Shown here in pieces: positions 1 to 5,156 of a DNA stretch of 5,156 nt. Position numbers and translations under genes: made by a program. The stretch is taken from contig QNFD01000225.1 of assembly GCA_003645435.1 (NCBI GenBank), positions 1 to 5,156 of the forward strand, read 5' to 3'. Every line of letters starts with the position of its first letter. The stretch's first letter is position 1. Below the pieces are notes generated by a model. That model saw only the letters and a list, made by a program, of their open reading frames with translations. It was not told where the DNA came from and made no database searches. Source of the DNA: Gammaproteobacteria bacterium. GTDB lineage: Bacteria; Pseudomonadota; Gammaproteobacteria; GCA-001735895.

Positions 1-1230
1 GACGACCCGGTGGCTATAGATGATGCGATGAAGCTTGGCTACAACTGGATTAAAGGCCCTTTTGAATTAATCGATGAAATTGGCGTCGACTACTTCGTGC
101 AAAGGCTCGAGGCACATCAAATGCCGGTACCGGCCTTTCTTGCCGAGGCCGCGGGTTCGAGTTTTTATCGGGTAAACGCGGGTGCGCTACAGTCGCGATT
201 GATCGGTAAACGTTGGCAGACGATTAAACGAGCCCCGGGTATTATCCGTTTCAGCGAAAAAAGACAGACCATGAAACCCCGTAATAGCTGCGCTGTCGCC
301 AGTTGGTACGATCTGAATGGCATTGCTCTGGTCGAGTTTCACAGCAAGGCAAACGCACTCGACGCCGACTCGATGACGATCCTCGATGATGCCATCGATC
401 AAGTTGAGGCACAGAATTTACGCGGTTTAATCGTGCACAACGATGCCCAGCATTTTTCCTGCGGGGTTAACCTGCAGGTGGTCCGAAATTTTTTCCGTCG
501 CGAAGACATGGATGGACTCGATGCTTTTCTCGCCCACTTTCAAAGAGTCGTGCAACGCATGGCAAACGTGCGTTTTCCAGTCGTCGCTGCACCGGTAGGT
601 CTGTCTATTGGCGGCGGCTTCGAAGTGGTATTGCACGCAAAACAGGTTATCTGCCACGCCAATTCGACCATGGGCCTGGTTGAATCGCTGGTCGGCGTGG
701 TGCCCGGCGGCGGCGGCTGCAAGGAAACCCTGTATCGGTGGATCGATTTGCTCGAATGCGGCGACGATATAACCCCCGCCTGCTGGAAGGCATTCATCAA
801 CCTGGGATATGGAAAAACCGCAACTTCCCCGATCATCGCCAAAAAGCAGGCCATGTTGCGCCGAAATGACCACTTCATCATCAATCGTGACCGAATGCTC
901 TCGGAGGCAATTAACGCCATCGAACATCCTTCGGATCAGCTAGCCTTCGATAGACCTGACCTGGTCATGCCTGGACGACCCTTATTTGAAGAAATGTGCG
1001 AATGGCTCGCGAAGTCGAGAGATAAGGGTATCTTCATGCCGCACGACGTCAATGTCGGTACCGAAATGGCGCGTATCGTCAGCGGTGGTGATGTCGATCC
1101 CGGTACGCTTCGTAGCGAACAGGATTTTTATGACGCCGAGCGTCGTTCCTTTCTGACACTGATTGCCACCGAGGCAACACGGATTCGCATCGATTCCATG
1201 CTCGATGCCGGATCGCCCGTTAGAAACTAG
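1..1230 (+). CDS. 3-hydroxyacyl-CoA dehydrogenase / enoyl-CoA hydratase fusion, 3' part (FadN-like)
   Basis: This is the C-terminal 409 residues of a bifunctional beta-oxidation enzyme. The reading frame is open from base 1, so the gene begins outside the window and the GTG at base 10 is not a start. Residues 1 to about 40 (motif KLGYNWIKGPFELIDEIG) match the end of the 3-hydroxyacyl-CoA dehydrogenase C-terminal domain. From about residue 98 a crotonase-fold enoyl-CoA hydratase domain follows. It has FSCGVNL (oxyanion-hole region), GLSIGGGFE and GLVESLVGVVPGGGG. Glu208 and Glu228 are 20 residues apart, the spacing of the two catalytic glutamates of crotonase, so the hydratase is probably active. 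The C-terminus ends in VRN, like the LRN end common in this family. Dehydrogenase first and hydratase last is the FadN-type order, the reverse of E. coli FadB. The NAD-binding domain is not visible. No partner thiolase is seen downstream, and the 430-bp repeat-filled gap argues against co-transcription with the next genes. Confidence 0.9.
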   Translation, partial: DDPVAIDDAMKLGYNWIKGPFELIDEIGVDYFVQRLEAHQMPVPAFLAEAAGSSFYRVNAGALQSRLIGKRWQTIKRAPGIIRFSEKRQTMKPRNSCAVASWYDLNGIALVEFHSKANALDADSMTILDDAIDQVEAQNLRGLIVHNDAQHFSCGVNLQVVRNFFRREDMDGLDAFLAHFQRVVQRMANVRFPVVAAPVGLSIGGGFEVVLHAKQVICHANSTMGLVESLVGVVPGGGGCKETLYRWIDLLECGDDITPACWKAFINLGYGKTATSPIIAKKQAMLRRNDHFIINRDRMLSEAINAIEHPSDQLAFDRPDLVMPGRPLFEEMCEWLAKSRDKGIFMPHDVNVGTEMARIVSGGDVDPGTLRSEQDFYDAERRSFLTLIATEATRIRIDSMLDAGSPVRN

Positions 1231-1284
1231 GGACCTGTTGCGCGATACCACAAAAGAACTTTAGCATTGTTAAGAGCGGTTGAA

Positions 1285-1392
1285 AGCCAGTTCGGGGAGA
1301 TACCCACAAAACACGCCGTGAACCCATCCATGGGGGCTCGGGTTTTTCATCCCTGAAAAACACGGTTTTGCGGGTATCTCCCCGAACTGGCT
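1285..1392 (+). repeat. 108-bp inverted-repeat element, copy 1 (core on + strand)
   Basis: The element is built as a 28-nt arm (1285-1312), a 52-nt core (1313-1364) and a 28-nt arm (1365-1392). The arms are inverted complements at 27 of 28 positions; the one mismatch is A1306 against C1371. The core opens with ACGC (unpaired), then CGT that can pair with ACG at 1362-1364. Next come a small hairpin CCCA-TCCA-TGGG (1323-1334), the conserved GGCTCGG, and a second hairpin GTTTTTCA-TCCC-TGAAAAAC (1342-1361). The whole could fold as a long stem capped by a junction with two short hairpins, as DNA or RNA. There is no T-run after the long stem, so it is not a typical intrinsic terminator. It contains no convincing ORF. 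A related core lies in the opposite orientation at 1463-1514, with unrelated arms. The structure is read by eye; no folding energy was computed. Confidence 0.88.
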
Positions 1393-1434
1393 CCCATAAC
1401 GCAGTGCCATCTAAAAGATCGTTATGCGCTCGAA

Positions 1435-1542
1435 ACATGAATTGGTAACACCTGCCTGAGACCGTTACCCGCATGGATGCGGGTACCGAGCCCCCATGGA
1501 AGGGTTAACGGCGTGTCTCAGGCAGGTGTTACCAATTCATGT
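1435..1542 (-). repeat. 108-bp inverted-repeat element, copy 2 (core on - strand)
   Basis: This has the same plan as the element at 1285-1392 but the core is on the minus strand. Arms of 28 nt (1435-1462 and 1515-1542) are perfect inverted complements, 28 of 28, and enclose a 52-nt core (1463-1514). On the minus strand the core again starts with ACGC (1511-1514), unpaired, followed by CGTTA that can pair with TAACG (1463-1467). It then carries the shared TCCATGGGGGCTCGG block and a hairpin TACCCGCA-TCCA-TGCGGGTA (1466-1485). The first small hairpin is weakened to CCC/GGG by an A-to-T change. Positions 1-29 of the core differ from copy 1 at only two places. The stem of the inner hairpin is different in sequence but still paired, and the arms match copy 1 at only about 9 of 28 positions. 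A 42-bp spacer (1393-1434), itself holding CATAACG/CGTTATG, separates the two copies. Confidence 0.88.
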
Positions 1543-1572
1543 CTCCACCAGTTAACAGGACAGCTATGATAA

Positions 1573-1588
1573 TGTGATATTGATCATC
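1573..1588 (+). promoter_or_regulatory. Weak CRP-like site
   Basis: TGTGA (1573-1577), six bases, then TCATC (1584-1588) matches the CRP consensus fully in the left half and at three of five positions in the right half. It would lie just upstream of the proposed -35 box of the 5-oxoproline operon. Such half-good matches occur by chance, so this is a suggestion only. Confidence 0.15.
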
Positions 1589-1590
1589 GA

Positions 1591-1619
1591 TTGAATTGGC
1601 TTTGTATCTCATATATTGT
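1591..1619 (+). promoter_or_regulatory. Candidate sigma-70 promoter of the DUF1445-pxpABC operon
   Basis: TTGAAT (1591-1596) could serve as a -35 box. With a 17-nt spacer, TATTGT (1614-1619) is a poor -10 box; TATATT (1612-1617) is a better box but at a 15-nt spacing. The stretch 1543-1620 is A+T-rich compared with the genes and is the only free sequence between the repeat elements and the operon, so a promoter is expected here. An alternative -10 is GATAAT at 1568-1573. The exact boxes are uncertain. Confidence 0.3.
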
Positions 1620-1651
1620 TGGGCCTTATCGATCGAAGCTATAGCTTCTTC

Positions 1652-1655
1652 AGGA
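1652..1655 (+). promoter_or_regulatory. Shine-Dalgarno AGGA that fixes the DUF1445 start
   Basis: AGGA ends five bases before the ATG at 1661. It favours that ATG over an in-frame TTG at 1616, which has no purine-rich sequence before it and would overlap the candidate -10 box. Confidence 0.65.
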
Positions 1656-1660
1656 TTACA

Positions 1661-2449
1661 ATGAACCAAGATATCTCACCGCTGGAACTCCGTAAACAAA
1701 TTCGTAGTGGTGAATTTAGCGGCAATACTTCCGGCTATTCGAAGGGTTATGTTCAGGGTAATCTTTGTATCCTGCCAGCCGACTGGGCGAATGATTTTCT
1801 GCAATTTTGCCAGCTCAACCCAAAGCCCTGCCCGTTGATAGGGCTTGCTTCGAAACCGGGTGATTTCAACATCGCCAAACTGGGCGCAGACCTTGATATT
1901 CGTACCGATATACCCAGTTATAGAATATTTAAAGACGGTGAATTGCAGCAGGAAGTGAATGATATCAGCGATTACTGGCGCGACGATCTGGTTAGTTTCG
2001 TACTCGGCTGCTCGTTTTCTTTTGAAGAGGCGTTAATCGCCGATGGCCTGGAGATTCGTAACGTCTCCGAGGGTGTGAACGTGCCGATGTACCGTACCAA
2101 TATCGACTGTGCAGAAGCAGGACGCTTCAGTGGTAAAATGGTGGTCAGCATGCGTCCGATGTTACCAGCCGACGCGATACGGGCGATCCAGATTTGTACG
2201 CGCTTCCCATCGGTACACGGTGCTCCGATTCATTTTGGCGATCCTGGTTTAATCGGAATTGCGGATATCAATAATCCAGAATTTGGCGACGCGGTAACCA
2301 TCAGGGAAAACGAGGTGCCGGTATTCTGGGCCTGCGGAGTAACACCCCAGGTCGCTCTGGAACGGGCCAGGCCACCTTTTTGTATTACGCATTCCCCCGG
2401 CTGTATGTTGGTCACCGATTTACCCAATAGTCAGCTGGCGATAATGTAA
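1661..2449 (+). CDS. DUF1445 / UPF0317 family protein (YcsI-like, D-glutamate cyclase-related putative hydro-lyase)
   Basis: A 262-residue soluble protein, the normal length for the UPF0317/DUF1445 family, with no signal peptide or membrane segment. Family-typical blocks are visible. They are [10 protein letters not shown] (113-122), [10 protein letters not shown] (141-150), then [24 protein letters not shown] (184-195), FWACGVTPQ and ITHSPGC near the C-terminus. The ATG at 1661 is chosen because AGGA lies five bases upstream and because [19 protein letters not shown] is the expected family N-terminus. Known context: mammalian D-glutamate cyclase (DGLUCY) carries a domain of this family, and B. 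subtilis ycsI lies beside the 5-oxoprolinase genes. Here it is the first gene of such an operon, 15 bp before pxpA. Inference: it forms or handles 5-oxoproline or a related cyclised glutamate. The bacterial enzyme activity cannot be read from the sequence, and the common label hydro-lyase is not a proven function. Confidence 0.88.
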   Translation: MNQDISPLELRKQIRSGEFSGNTSGYSKGYVQGNLCILPADWANDFLQFCQLNPKPCPLIGLASKPGDFNIAKLGADLDIRTDIPSYRIFKDGELQQEVNDISDYWRDDLVSFVLGCSFSFEEALIADGLEIRNVSEGVNVPMYRTNIDCAEAGRFSGKMVVSMRPMLPADAIRAIQICTRFPSVHGAPIHFGDPGLIGIADINNPEFGDAVTIRENEVPVFWACGVTPQVALERARPPFCITHSPGCMLVTDLPNSQLAIM

Positions 2450-2464
2450 AAGCGAGGAATATCG

Positions 2465-3199
2465 ATGCTATTACTTAACTGTGATCTCGGCGAAAGCTAT
2501 GGTTCCTGGACAATGGGGCGCGATGAAGATGTCATGCCGCATATCGACCAGGCGAATATTGCCTGTGGTTTCCACGGTGGCGATCCGCTCGTGATGAAGA
2601 ACACCCTGGCTCTGGCAAAGGCGAACGATGTCATGGTTGGCGCACACCCGGCCTACCCTGATCTGGTCGGCTTCGGCAGACGTCCGATGCATTGTTCCGC
2701 CGATGAAATAACGGCGATGGTGAGCTATCAGATTGCAGCAATTGACGGTATGGCGAAAAATCTTGATATGGAGCTCGCCTACGTCAAACCGCACGGCGCG
2801 CTTTATAACGACATGATGGCCAAACAGCACGTGCGTACCGCCATTATGGAGGCGATGGCGGATTACCATCGCCCGCTTCGTCTGACTCTGCTGGCGTCAC
2901 CCGAAGCCGATCAACATCGCGAGGAAGCCAGCAACCATGGAATCGATCTCTGGTTCGAGGCATTTGCGGACCGTTGCTATGACGACGATGGTAAATTACT
3001 GTCTCGCGCAAAACCCGGTGCAGTGCATTCACGCGAGAAAATGCTCGAACAGGTTGAACAAATTTGCCGCGAGGGAACCGTAACCTCTGTCAGCGGTAAT
3101 ACCCTGGAACTGGCGCCGGATACCCTCTGCGTGCATGGCGACAACGAAGAAGGTATCGCGGCGATTATCGAGATACGTAAAATCATTCATCAAGGCTAA
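2465..3199 (+). CDS. pxpA: 5-oxoprolinase subunit PxpA (LamB/YcsF family)
   Basis: A 244-residue cytoplasmic subunit of the three-part ATP-dependent 5-oxoprolinase, which opens 5-oxoproline to glutamate. The LamB/YcsF signatures are all present in order. They are LNCDLGES (4-11), ANIACGFHGGDP (30-41), GAHPAYPD (59-66), VKPHGALYN (107-115), EAFADRCYDDDG (165-176) and LCVHGD (221-226). The conserved Asp, His and Glu residues in these blocks are intact, and the length is the usual one, so the protein should be functional. The start is supported by GAGGA (2454-2458) six bases before ATG. It follows the DUF1445 gene by 15 bp and precedes pxpB by 36 bp on the same strand, an operon arrangement. Older annotations of this family as a lactam-utilisation protein refer to the same protein. 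Confidence 0.96.
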   Translation: MLLLNCDLGESYGSWTMGRDEDVMPHIDQANIACGFHGGDPLVMKNTLALAKANDVMVGAHPAYPDLVGFGRRPMHCSADEITAMVSYQIAAIDGMAKNLDMELAYVKPHGALYNDMMAKQHVRTAIMEAMADYHRPLRLTLLASPEADQHREEASNHGIDLWFEAFADRCYDDDGKLLSRAKPGAVHSREKMLEQVEQICREGTVTSVSGNTLELAPDTLCVHGDNEEGIAAIIEIRKIIHQG

Positions 3200-3235
3200 C
3201 GCTTACAATGCAGAGTTTTGTAGGGAAACCCGCGT

Positions 3236-3913
3236 ATGAAAGTTGAAATCGCCGGACAAGACGCTTTAATCGTCTACTTTGCCGATGCAACCAGTGCATC
3301 GGTAAGTGCCAAAATACAGCTTGCGGTGACCAACATCCGTTCCCAGATGCCCGATATTATTATCGACATGGTGCCTTCTTATGCATCGCTGCTGGTTATT
3401 TTCGATATCAATCAGTGCGATCTTTTTGAAGCCAAAAACAGGTTGGGTAAGGCTCTACTAAACCTCGACTCAAAAGAATCAGGCGCAGGTGAATTAATCG
3501 TATTGCCGGTTTACTACGATCTCGAATCCGGTCCGGACCTGGAAGTAATTGCCGAACGCGGCAAGATCAGCGTGGAAAAGGTCATAGAGATTCACCAACA
3601 GCAGGAATATCGCGTCTACGCCATTGGTTTCGCACCGGGATTTGCCTACCTTGGCGAGGTAGACGAGCGCATAGCAGCGCCGAGGCTGGCGACACCAAGG
3701 ACGAAAGTGCCGCGTGGTGCGGTAGCGATTGCCGACCGTCAAACAGCGGTATATCCGGCGCAATCACCCGGCGGATGGAACCTGATCGGTCTTTGCCCAA
3801 CGCGCATGTTTGATCCGCAGAAACAACCGTCGATGCCGGTAGAGGTCGGTGATCGAATCCAGTTCAAGGCTATTGATCGCGAAGAATTCCTCTCCCTGGG
3901 CGGCACATTATGA
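3236..3913 (+). CDS. pxpB: 5-oxoprolinase subunit PxpB (KipI family)
   Basis: A 225-residue subunit of the 5-oxoprolinase complex, in the carboxyltransferase-subunit C/D family (also named allophanate hydrolase subunit 1 or KipI). Diagnostic blocks are YAIGFAPGFAYLG (128-140), PRLATPRTKVPRGAVAIA (149-166) and YPAQSPGGWNLIG (173-185), close to the family consensus. The ATG at 3236 is the first possible start, because an in-frame TAG lies at 3221-3223. The ribosome site is weak (GGGA at 3223-3226, nine bases upstream), which may mean some coupling to pxpA translation. The stop codon overlaps the next start in ATGA (3910-3913), so pxpC is translationally coupled, as expected for two subunits that work as a pair. 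The name KipI comes from a B. subtilis protein that inhibits the sporulation kinase KinA; the metabolic role is the better reading here. Confidence 0.95.
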   Translation: MKVEIAGQDALIVYFADATSASVSAKIQLAVTNIRSQMPDIIIDMVPSYASLLVIFDINQCDLFEAKNRLGKALLNLDSKESGAGELIVLPVYYDLESGPDLEVIAERGKISVEKVIEIHQQQEYRVYAIGFAPGFAYLGEVDERIAAPRLATPRTKVPRGAVAIADRQTAVYPAQSPGGWNLIGLCPTRMFDPQKQPSMPVEVGDRIQFKAIDREEFLSLGGTL

Positions 3914-4845
3914 GCGGATTCAGCGTCAGGCAACCCGGATTACTCACCCTCATACAGGATCGTGGACGTTTTGGCGCACACAATCTCGGTCTTACCAATG
4001 GCGGCCCGCTTGATTCACTCGCGTTTGACTGGGCCAATCGTTTGCTAGGCAACGATAGTAATGCCAGTGCTCTCGAAATCAGCTTTGGCGGCCTATCCCT
4101 CGAAGCCGGAGTCGACACCAGTATCGTCATCACCGGGGCTGAAATACCCTGCAAGATCAACGATGAAGCTATAAATCAGTGGCAAACTCGATCAGTCAAA
4201 AAAGGTGATCGTATCGAACTCGGTTACGTCACGAATGGCACACGCGCGTATCTGTCGGTCGCCGGCGGTTTCGATATAACCCCCAGCTTTGGTAGTACCG
4301 CGACCGTGGTGCGTGAAAACATAGGTGGGCTGAACGGTGATAAATTACAGGTTGGCGATCACCTGCCCTGTGCTTCGGCCGCCCTCTCACAGCATTATTG
4401 TGTTGGCAGTGAAGCGCAACCACAGTACGGCAACAGCGCAACGCTGCGCGTGGTTCCCGGCTATCAGCAAGATGCATTTGACCCTACCCAGCAGTGGCGT
4501 TTTTTTAATTCTGAGTACCTGGTTAGCGACCGCTGCGATCGCATGGGCTTTCGCCTCGAAGGCGAGGCGATTCACTCGGGCATAGTCGGCATGTTATCTG
4601 AAGGCATTTGCCATGGCGCCATCCAGATTCCGGCCGATGGCCAGCCAATCGTGTTAATGAATGATCGACAAACCATAGGCGGTTACCCCAAAATAGGCTC
4701 GGTTATCCCACTAGACACCGCGAAACTGGCGCAATTAAGCCCCGGGGCGACGATTCGATTCAAATCAATCAGCCCCGAGTATGCGCATAATTTGCACTGG
4801 CTGGAAAAGTCGCGGTTTGAACGAATCCAACCCGTGAAGTGTTAA
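3910..4845 (+). CDS. pxpC: 5-oxoprolinase subunit PxpC (KipA family, biotin-dependent carboxyltransferase-like)
   Basis: A 311-residue subunit that pairs with PxpB in the 5-oxoprolinase. The family pattern runs through the whole length. It comprises GLLTLIQDRGRFGAHNLGLTNGG (cut here as residues 10-32), ALEISFGG (54-61), ITGAEIPCKIN (74-84), AYLSVAGGFD (113-122), a family-typical FGSTATVVRE (127-136), LRVVPGYQ (179-186), SDRCDRMGFRLEG (206-218) and a C-terminal block GAIQIPADGQPIVLMNDRQT (236-255) followed by IGGYPKIG. No block is missing. The length is the usual one for the family. Biotin-dependent carboxyltransferase is a common automatic label, but with pxpA and pxpB adjacent 5-oxoproline hydrolysis is the specific call. 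Translation starts inside the pxpB stop (ATGA overlap). No terminator hairpin with a T-run follows; a MITE-like palindrome begins nine bases after the stop. Confidence 0.95.
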   Translation: MSGFSVRQPGLLTLIQDRGRFGAHNLGLTNGGPLDSLAFDWANRLLGNDSNASALEISFGGLSLEAGVDTSIVITGAEIPCKINDEAINQWQTRSVKKGDRIELGYVTNGTRAYLSVAGGFDITPSFGSTATVVRENIGGLNGDKLQVGDHLPCASAALSQHYCVGSEAQPQYGNSATLRVVPGYQQDAFDPTQQWRFFNSEYLVSDRCDRMGFRLEGEAIHSGIVGMLSEGICHGAIQIPADGQPIVLMNDRQTIGGYPKIGSVIPLDTAKLAQLSPGATIRFKSISPEYAHNLHWLEKSRFERIQPVKC

Positions 4846-4854
4846 GATGAGTTA

Positions 4855-5018
4855 AGGGAGCCTCTGATCAATTCATGAATCAACATCTGCCAGTTAAAAT
4901 AAGCCAGCTCTTCGTTGTAAATCTTACGAATAGAGTGACTATTCGCTGCGATTCACGCCTTGATCTGACTTATTTTAACTGCGCATCTGAATGACTCAGA
5001 ATTAATCAGAGGCTCCCT
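4855..5018. mobile_element. 164-bp palindromic MITE-like element
   Basis: Terminal arms AGGGAGCCTCTGATCAATTC (4855-4874) and its complement at 4999-5018 match at 19 of 20 positions. A second nested pair, CAGTTAAAATAAGCCAG (4891-4907) and its complement at 4965-4981, matches at 16 of 17. In the centre CGAATAG and CTATTCG (4927-4933, 4939-4945) form a small hairpin. The element has no coding potential and fits a non-autonomous element carrying terminal inverted repeats of an insertion sequence. The source family cannot be named safely. No clear target duplication is seen: the ends give TAA on the left and TAG on the right if the repeat is taken from GGGAGCC. It fills nearly the whole gap between pxpC and the next gene, so that gene's promoter or read-through transcription must pass through it. 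Confidence 0.7.
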
Positions 5019-5031
5019 AGAGAATTCAATT

Positions 5032-5156
5032 ATGGCAGACCAAACACCGGATCTGGCACTGAGCCGGAAGATCGAAGACATTCTGGTTGCACGCAATCTG
5101 CGTGGTATGAAAACCGTGCAACCCAGTTTGCAACCAGGCTATGTCCTGCGTGCCGC
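5032..5156 (+). CDS. Start of a truncated gene, possibly DUF4392 (D-glutamate cyclase C-terminal domain family)
   Basis: Only the first 41 residues are inside the window. The frame opens at ATG 5032 and stays open to the edge. A weak ribosome site AGAGAA (5019-5024) lies seven bases upstream, directly next to the end of the MITE-like element. The visible protein has a charged amphipathic start with IEDILVARNLRGMK, then QPSLQPGYVLRAA. From memory this resembles the N-termini of proteobacterial DUF4392 proteins, where such a segment precedes a Rossmann-like domain, but 41 residues are too few to prove it. Context supports the idea, since the upstream operon carries DUF1445 and 5-oxoprolinase genes, and the mammalian D-glutamate cyclase joins DUF1445 and DUF4392. 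That it is a real coding start is more certain than its family. Confidence 0.5.
   Translation, partial: MADQTPDLALSRKIEDILVARNLRGMKTVQPSLQPGYVLRA

Noticed and set aside
10..12. GTG at base 10 as the true start of the first gene
   Set aside because: The frame is open to the window edge, and the first residues are already the C-terminal part of the dehydrogenase domain.
427..927. 166-residue minus-strand frame and other frames inside the hydratase domain and the pxp genes
   Set aside because: All are antisense or shifted shadows of genes with clear family motifs; their translations look like random, Cys/Arg/His-rich sequence.
1285..1392. Intrinsic terminator of the upstream dehydrogenase/hydratase gene
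   Set aside because: The long stem is strong, but it is followed by CCCATAACGC with no T-run. A structural effect on transcription remains possible.
1220..1474. 84-residue minus-strand frame across the repeat elements
   Set aside because: It runs through the palindromic arms and a core, has no recognisable domain, and is explained by the repeat structure.
1285..1542. Integron attC sites
   Set aside because: The arms are far longer and more perfect than attC arms, the GTTRRRY/RYYYAAC core sites are not placed at the ends, and there is no integrase or cassette array.
1285..1542. Retron msr/msd or CRISPR array
   Set aside because: There is no reverse transcriptase in the window, and the two copies are inverted with no regular direct repeats and spacers.
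1616..1660. In-frame TTG extension of the DUF1445 protein by 15 residues
   Set aside because: It has no ribosome site and overlaps the candidate -10 region. The ATG at 1661 has AGGA at good spacing and gives the family-typical N-terminus.
4852..5022. Target-site duplication of the MITE-like element
   Set aside because: The flanks GTTAA and TAGAG do not give an identical direct repeat at any obvious boundary; TAA/TAG is only partial.

Overview
The window reads as a chromosomal segment of a free-living proteobacterium, most likely a gammaproteobacterium of moderate G+C. This rests on the gene families, the codon use and the type of intergenic repeats; no marker gene fixes the taxon. All genes supported here lie on the + strand.

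Layout. (1) Positions 1-1230 are the 3' part of a two-domain beta-oxidation gene: the tail of a 3-hydroxyacyl-CoA dehydrogenase followed by a complete enoyl-CoA hydratase domain (FadN-like domain order). (2) Positions 1231-1660 are a 430-bp gap dominated by two inverted-repeat elements, 1285-1392 and 1435-1542. Each is exactly 108 bp (28-nt arm, 52-nt core, 28-nt arm). The cores are related and point in opposite directions. The arms of the two copies are unrelated in sequence, yet each pair is almost perfectly self-complementary. A possible promoter lies downstream of them. (3) Positions 1661-4845 are a compact four-gene operon: a DUF1445/UPF0317 (YcsI-like, D-glutamate cyclase-related) gene, then pxpA, pxpB and pxpC, the three subunits of bacterial ATP-dependent 5-oxoprolinase. 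(4) Positions 4855-5018 are a 164-bp palindromic, MITE-like element. (5) At 5032 a further gene starts and runs off the window. Its 41 visible residues resemble, from memory, the start of the DUF4392 (D-glutamate cyclase C-terminal domain) family.

How the genes work together. PxpABC hydrolyses 5-oxoproline (pyroglutamate) to glutamate using ATP. DUF1445 and DUF4392 are the two domains fused in mammalian D-glutamate cyclase, which makes 5-oxo-D-proline from D-glutamate. The locus therefore looks like a 5-oxoproline / D-glutamate salvage cluster, with a palindromic element sitting between the classical operon and the possible DUF4392 gene. The upstream fatty-acid oxidation gene looks functionally separate.

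The most unusual content is the pair of 108-bp elements. They have a conserved core, a compensatory-changing inner hairpin, and long arms that are private to each copy but kept at the same length. This is what one expects of an element selected for, or generated as, a fold rather than a sequence.
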